The notes under the pieces are model-generated. The model did not search any database and had not been told where the DNA came from. It saw only the letters and a list, made by a program, of their open reading frames with translations. DNA of 64,000 nucleotides from Eretmocerus hayati (lineage: Eukaryota > Arthropoda > Insecta > Hymenoptera > Aphelinidae), in contig CM056741.1 in NCBI GenBank assembly GCA_029851415.1, positions 70,980,282 through 71,044,281 of the forward strand. The letters are read 5' to 3'. Below, piece after piece: positions 59,946-64,000 of the stretch. Position 1 is the first letter of the stretch. Each line of letters starts with the position of its first letter. The translations under genes were made by a program, and so were the position numbers.

Positions 59946-60473
59946 GATATTTGTTCGTGCTCGTAATTTTCCGCTCTCATTTCCGCACGCAAAATTGCGC
60001 GAGAAAGTAACATAACCGTACACGTTTACGCACGCAAGCACAAAATTAGTATATTTCACACCGAGTTTATGAGATTGTAGCTCACTTCTGAGCGATTGGC
60101 TTTCGGCCTGAGCCGCAGGCAAAGGTCAAAATAATCGCACGGAAGCGGAAAATCTCATGAAGGAGTTGCGAATTGAAGACTATCTTCTGCATTTTTGTAA
60201 GCACTCAAACATCGGAACGGTGCAAGAACAGTCTCTTTCAATACACTGTGCGTGAAAGTACACTGTGCCCACAGTTTGTCGACTTTTACTCACAGTTTAT
60301 CGAAAAGTATAGTTAGATACACGGGCGGGAATCCTATTATTCGCATCCTCGTGATGATTCTGACCCTCGCTTGCGGCGCGGGCCGGAAACCCATCACTCG
60401 GAACACCTTTGTATCGGAATGTACTATTTTGTATTTTCCCCTAATCTTGAGTTTGAAAGTCACTCGGAAAGGG

Positions 60474-62430
60474 AGTACTCTCTCAGCATGAATCAGTTAG
60501 ATTCTCAAAGATTTTATCAGTATTATAAATCTCACTGATTAAATCAGTCAAACTTTCCCAAGCCCATGCGGTTGACTGGTTACTCCAATCTCCCCCCTCC
60601 CGCACAGAATATCAATGAAAACATGTTGACAATCATACAGACTTTCAATAGCGATGATTACTTTAATTTTATGCCAGATATTCATCTGCACCAGTTCTAA
60701 CTGATGGATTAACTGATTGAATCACTCCATATACAATGATTCATCAGTTATAGTTGATCCCAAATCGACTTACTGATCTTCAGTGCATATGGACTGATTT
60801 GGTCAGTAGGATGAAGCATTAGTGCATCAGTACCGGTACCCGAATCTGACTGGCATCTAAAGACGCCAAGCGCCGTCAAATGTTCTCCCCTGTTGAAATT
60901 TTGTCAATTAGTCATGGCAAAAGACAATACGTGCTGCATTCATAGCATTATGAAACCTCAAGCAATATATCTGAACGATTTCGTGCTGTAACCGCCAAAT
61001 CCTGATGAGTGCTGATACATCAGTGCCGATAACGAACTTTGCCTGGCATTTATAGACGCCAGGCGCCTTCAAATGCTCTACCCTGATAATTTTTCGTTAA
61101 TCAGTCATGGCAAAAGACAGACCATGCTATACTCATAGCAGGATGAAACCTCAATGAATATATTCGAATGATTTTGCACTGTAACCTCCAAATCGTGATA
61201 AGTACTGATACATCAGTGCCACTAACGGACTTTGCCTAGCATTCATAGACGCCAAACACGTTCAAATGCTCTACCTTGTTGATATTTTGTCAATCAGTCA
61301 TGGCAAAAGACAGAACATGCTATATTCGCAGCATTATGAAACCCCAAACATCACGATATTTTAGCTACTTTGCACCATAACCTCTAACTTGCGACGAGTA
61401 CTGATACACCACTGTACTCAGTCATCGAAATCGCTGCCCGACTCTGATTGTAATTTTTAGCTGTAGAGCGGCTTCAAATGCGGTTTCGAGAGCATAATTA
61501 ATTATGTTAATTAGTCATGGCAAGTCAAACAATCCCAACATTTACAGATAGTCTTCAGATGAAGTATTATTCATTTAAGAAGATATTATTTGTTGTAAAA
61601 GATGATGCTCTAAAGAGATAAATTATATTGAATAGGAGATTTTTTCAAAGTCAGATTTATAGTGCACTTGGAGGGTCATTACACAGAGTGAAAAATTACA
61701 GGAACAATCCACAATCATAATGGCACAATTAAATTTGTCTTTGACTGCTTGTGACAATAAACACTAGCTCAACTTCCCTAGAAATGTACCTCAAGACATG
61801 TAAAACTCCACAATTGTGCATAAATAGTTTTAATAAGACATTTACATCTCCTAGCACCACATTCAATGTACCTTGTGTCCTCATGAATCAAGTCAGCATA
61901 CTGAAAGTAACTCAATAAGAGGTGCAGTTTGTAATTAATGTTCCTTGGCTTGAAAATGATTGGTTAGATAACAAGACTTTCTTCCAACACCCTGGATCCC
62001 ATAATCTCCTGAGGTATTTGAAGTTACTTATCTGATCTGAAATAGTATTGGTTCCTGAAAGCACTTTTCTATACAGATGTAGCCAGGAACACACAAAAGA
62101 TGTTTGACTTCATTTGATGAATGCAATAAAAATCTATATCATCATAGTATCAATCACATAATCATCCATTTTTGCTCATGGAACATCATTCACATTCAAA
62201 GTGATCATTTCAATATTAGTTCCGATTTACATACAGCAAACTGGAGTATGATGGTACAAATATCCAGAATGTAAACCATATGTGAATCATTAAAATGGGA
62301 ACAGATCCACTGATGAATCAGTCTATATACACTGATTCATTCAGTAAAAATTGATCCCACTTTACTGACCCGATCAGTGTCTATGGACTGATTGTCAGTT
62401 AGATCTGACTGATTCATGCTGAGAGAGTAT
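60474..62430. mobile_element. ~1.95-kb element, CTCTCTCAGCATGAATCAGT ends, internal satellite
   Basis: TACTCTCTCAGCATGAATCA at 60475 is inverted at the right (TGATTCATGCTGAGAGAGTA, ending ~62428). Dense ACTGATT / AATCAGT motifs mark both subterminal zones (60490-60800 and 62300-62415). Inside, three ~192-bp tandem units (AGTCATGGCAAAAGAC near 60911, 61104 and 61295; a degraded fourth near 61515) span about 60815-61520. No transposase is recognised in 61520-62290. Confidence 0.6.
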
Positions 62431-62571
62431 CGATTAGTCAAAATCCATATTAAGCTATGATTTTTCACGTATTTCGACCCCCTAAACACGATCTCGGTAC
62501 TTCAAAGGCGCTAGGACTTATTTGGGAATAAAATCTGCGAATTCGCCGACCTACACTATCTTGCTAATAAT

Positions 62572-63200
62572 TCTCACAGAATTATGGAATGTCGTAGAGT
62601 TGACCAATTTGAACGTTCAAGGTCGCATTTTCTTCGTTTTGAATGGGTATATTCTGAGAAAACGCATTACCCGGTACCCGTAGAAAGTGTGGTTTAATGC
62701 TACGAATCTTTGGTTTTCTTTAAAGCACTTGTTGTTGCAATAATTGTTGCTGTGATGAAATTACGGGAAGAAAAATTTTCCCTTGCACGGGGTGTCCAAA
62801 GACGGTTTCCTGATGCAAGATGACCGTTAGAATATACTGCCGTAGTCAGTTTTAAGCTACCACATCAGGATTTTTGCCCAAGCAAAAAAATCCCTAAAAA
62901 ACAAGATGCTTGTCTCCAGTGCAAAATTCTGACATGGTAGCTCAAAATGGACTACGGGACCTTATTGAGGAGGTCATTTTGCGTTTGGATACCTCGTGCA
63001 AGAGGAAATTTTTCCCTCGTGATTTTAATACACCAAAAGTTAATACAAAAACATGCGTTTTAAAAGAAAATTCGTGGCATCAAACCACACTTTCTACGGA
63101 TATTTGAAAATTTTTTTTTATATTTCAAACTGCAGCAAACGGAACCTCGAACGTTCAAATTGGTTCAATCTACATTGTTTCATAATTCTTTGAGAATGAG
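62572..63200. mobile_element. ~630-bp foldback
   Basis: Left and right arms pair through CAGAATTATGGAAT (62578), ACCAATTTGAACGTTCAAGG (62604), CCGTAGAAAGTGTGGTTTAA (62679) and GGGAAGAAAAATTTTCCCTTGCACGGGGTGTCCAAA-type blocks (~62765), in matching reverse order up to ~63199. Non-coding. Confidence 0.7.
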
Positions 63201-63204
63201 AATT

Positions 63205-64000
63205 TATTGCGATATCGGGTTCCTTCCCCAAGAATAATCCTATTTGAAGGTTATCGGTATTTCTCCCTGTAATATAGCTGTAATTTACAGGTTACAGCCT
63301 GTAAACTGACGATAAACTTAACACGGGCTTCATCCGAATTTACAACCAACTTACAGCCTTACTTACAGCCACGTCACGGGCGCAACTCATAACCTTGTAT
63401 TCTGTATGTTTGCTCGGACAAAGAGTTTCCAACAAATATTGATTAAAACTGCAATATTCAAAATTACCTTGAAATACCAATTTTCAAAATAGATGAATCG
63501 ATCAAAGTCAATTCTCTACGAAATTTTTGTTTACATTCTTCTGTTGTCGAGTAAAACGATGTCAATATTTCTTCAGTGCTGATTTTGAACTGATTGTCAA
63601 ACTTTGATCGAAAATTTGATGAATTTCGACCCATAAGCATGAAATTCTGTTTGGATCAAATCTGGGCTGGTCCAATGTTGATTGGTATGATTACACGCAA
63701 CAATAAAGTCGTCTGCTCTCTTTCTGACTCTGCAAGACTGCAATAAAAATAGAATGAGTGTCATTCTTAATGAACACTCTATATCACTTTGTGGTTCTTA
63801 TTTGTAAGATGTTATAGTTGAGAAGACTTTGCTAATTCTCAAATAAACATTTCACCCATGCAAGGGATCCTCTTTATTGATCATCTGGTCTATACTCTCT
63901 GAAATTGGACTTTGCGGCAAGCTATGTGGGATTTTCTCATATTGAATTGTGATTGTGTAAAAAGCGAGTGCCCAATGGTGAACTGATCCTATAATTTAAT
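63205..64000. other. Window end, no gene recognised
   Basis: AT-rich; a TACAG-rich stretch (TTTACAGGTTACAGCCTGTA, 63283-63375) contains a short palindrome. No exon seen. Confidence 0.35.

Overview
This is a eukaryotic, almost certainly insect (arthropod), nuclear DNA window. Both recognisable genes are split by GT-AG introns and end near AATAAA signals. The rest is AT-rich DNA crowded with foldback elements, MITEs, DNA-transposon relics, a non-LTR retrotransposon, a Helitron relic, minisatellites and satellites. There is no prokaryotic gene organisation, and the species cannot be determined from sequence alone.

Genes. (1) 548-6675 (+) is a three-exon gene for a 356-residue secreted-then-anchored protein: signal peptide, His/Glu-rich stretch and one membrane helix. 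(2) 19535-24411 (+) is a three-exon gene for a ~201-residue protein with signal peptide, acidic ectodomain, one membrane helix and a basic tail. Both have the same intron phases (2 then 0), suggesting related neighbours, but neither has a function I can name. Isolated candidate exons lie at 18963-19181, 25649-25792, 31595-31772 and 54844-54956. A transposon-type ORF carrying an SDGxxxQFK...HGKGxxDG signature lies at 35782-36249.

Layout. 0-7 kb: gene 1. Intron 1 holds a Tigger-like element with a second element nested in it. Intron 2 holds a foldback whose left arm is split by a 617-bp TA-flanked MITE (the right arm keeps the empty site) and a second small foldback. 8-10 kb: three copies of a ~0.88-kb tandem repeat with a 217-bp core. 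10-15 kb: CA microsatellites, an ~81-bp minisatellite, a dead non-LTR reverse transcriptase, and a GCCCGAA-repeat element holding a 5S rRNA-like piece. 16-17.2 kb: a TA-flanked DNA element. 19.5-24.5 kb: gene 2, its first intron filled by a 2.85-kb Foldback-type element with tandemly repeated arms. 25.6-29.7 kb: a recent inverted duplication. 29.7-32.9 kb: a second Foldback-type element. 34.3-37 kb: a candidate DNA transposon with repeated GTCCGTGCGACA motifs, split by a Tc1/mariner-like palindrome. 37-40.5 kb: minisatellites. 41.5-49.1 kb: further MITEs and foldbacks and a Helitron helicase relic. 49.6-51.6 kb: a near-perfect 2-kb palindrome abutting a 1.5-kb GGCTGA-type hexamer array. 54.8-56 kb: a candidate first exon and a CpG-rich block. 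58-62.4 kb: tandem satellites (~150, ~175 and ~192 bp units). 62.6-63.2 kb: a last foldback.

The genes do not form an operon or pathway. The clearest theme is two membrane-protein genes embedded in, and with introns expanded by, hairpin-forming mobile DNA.
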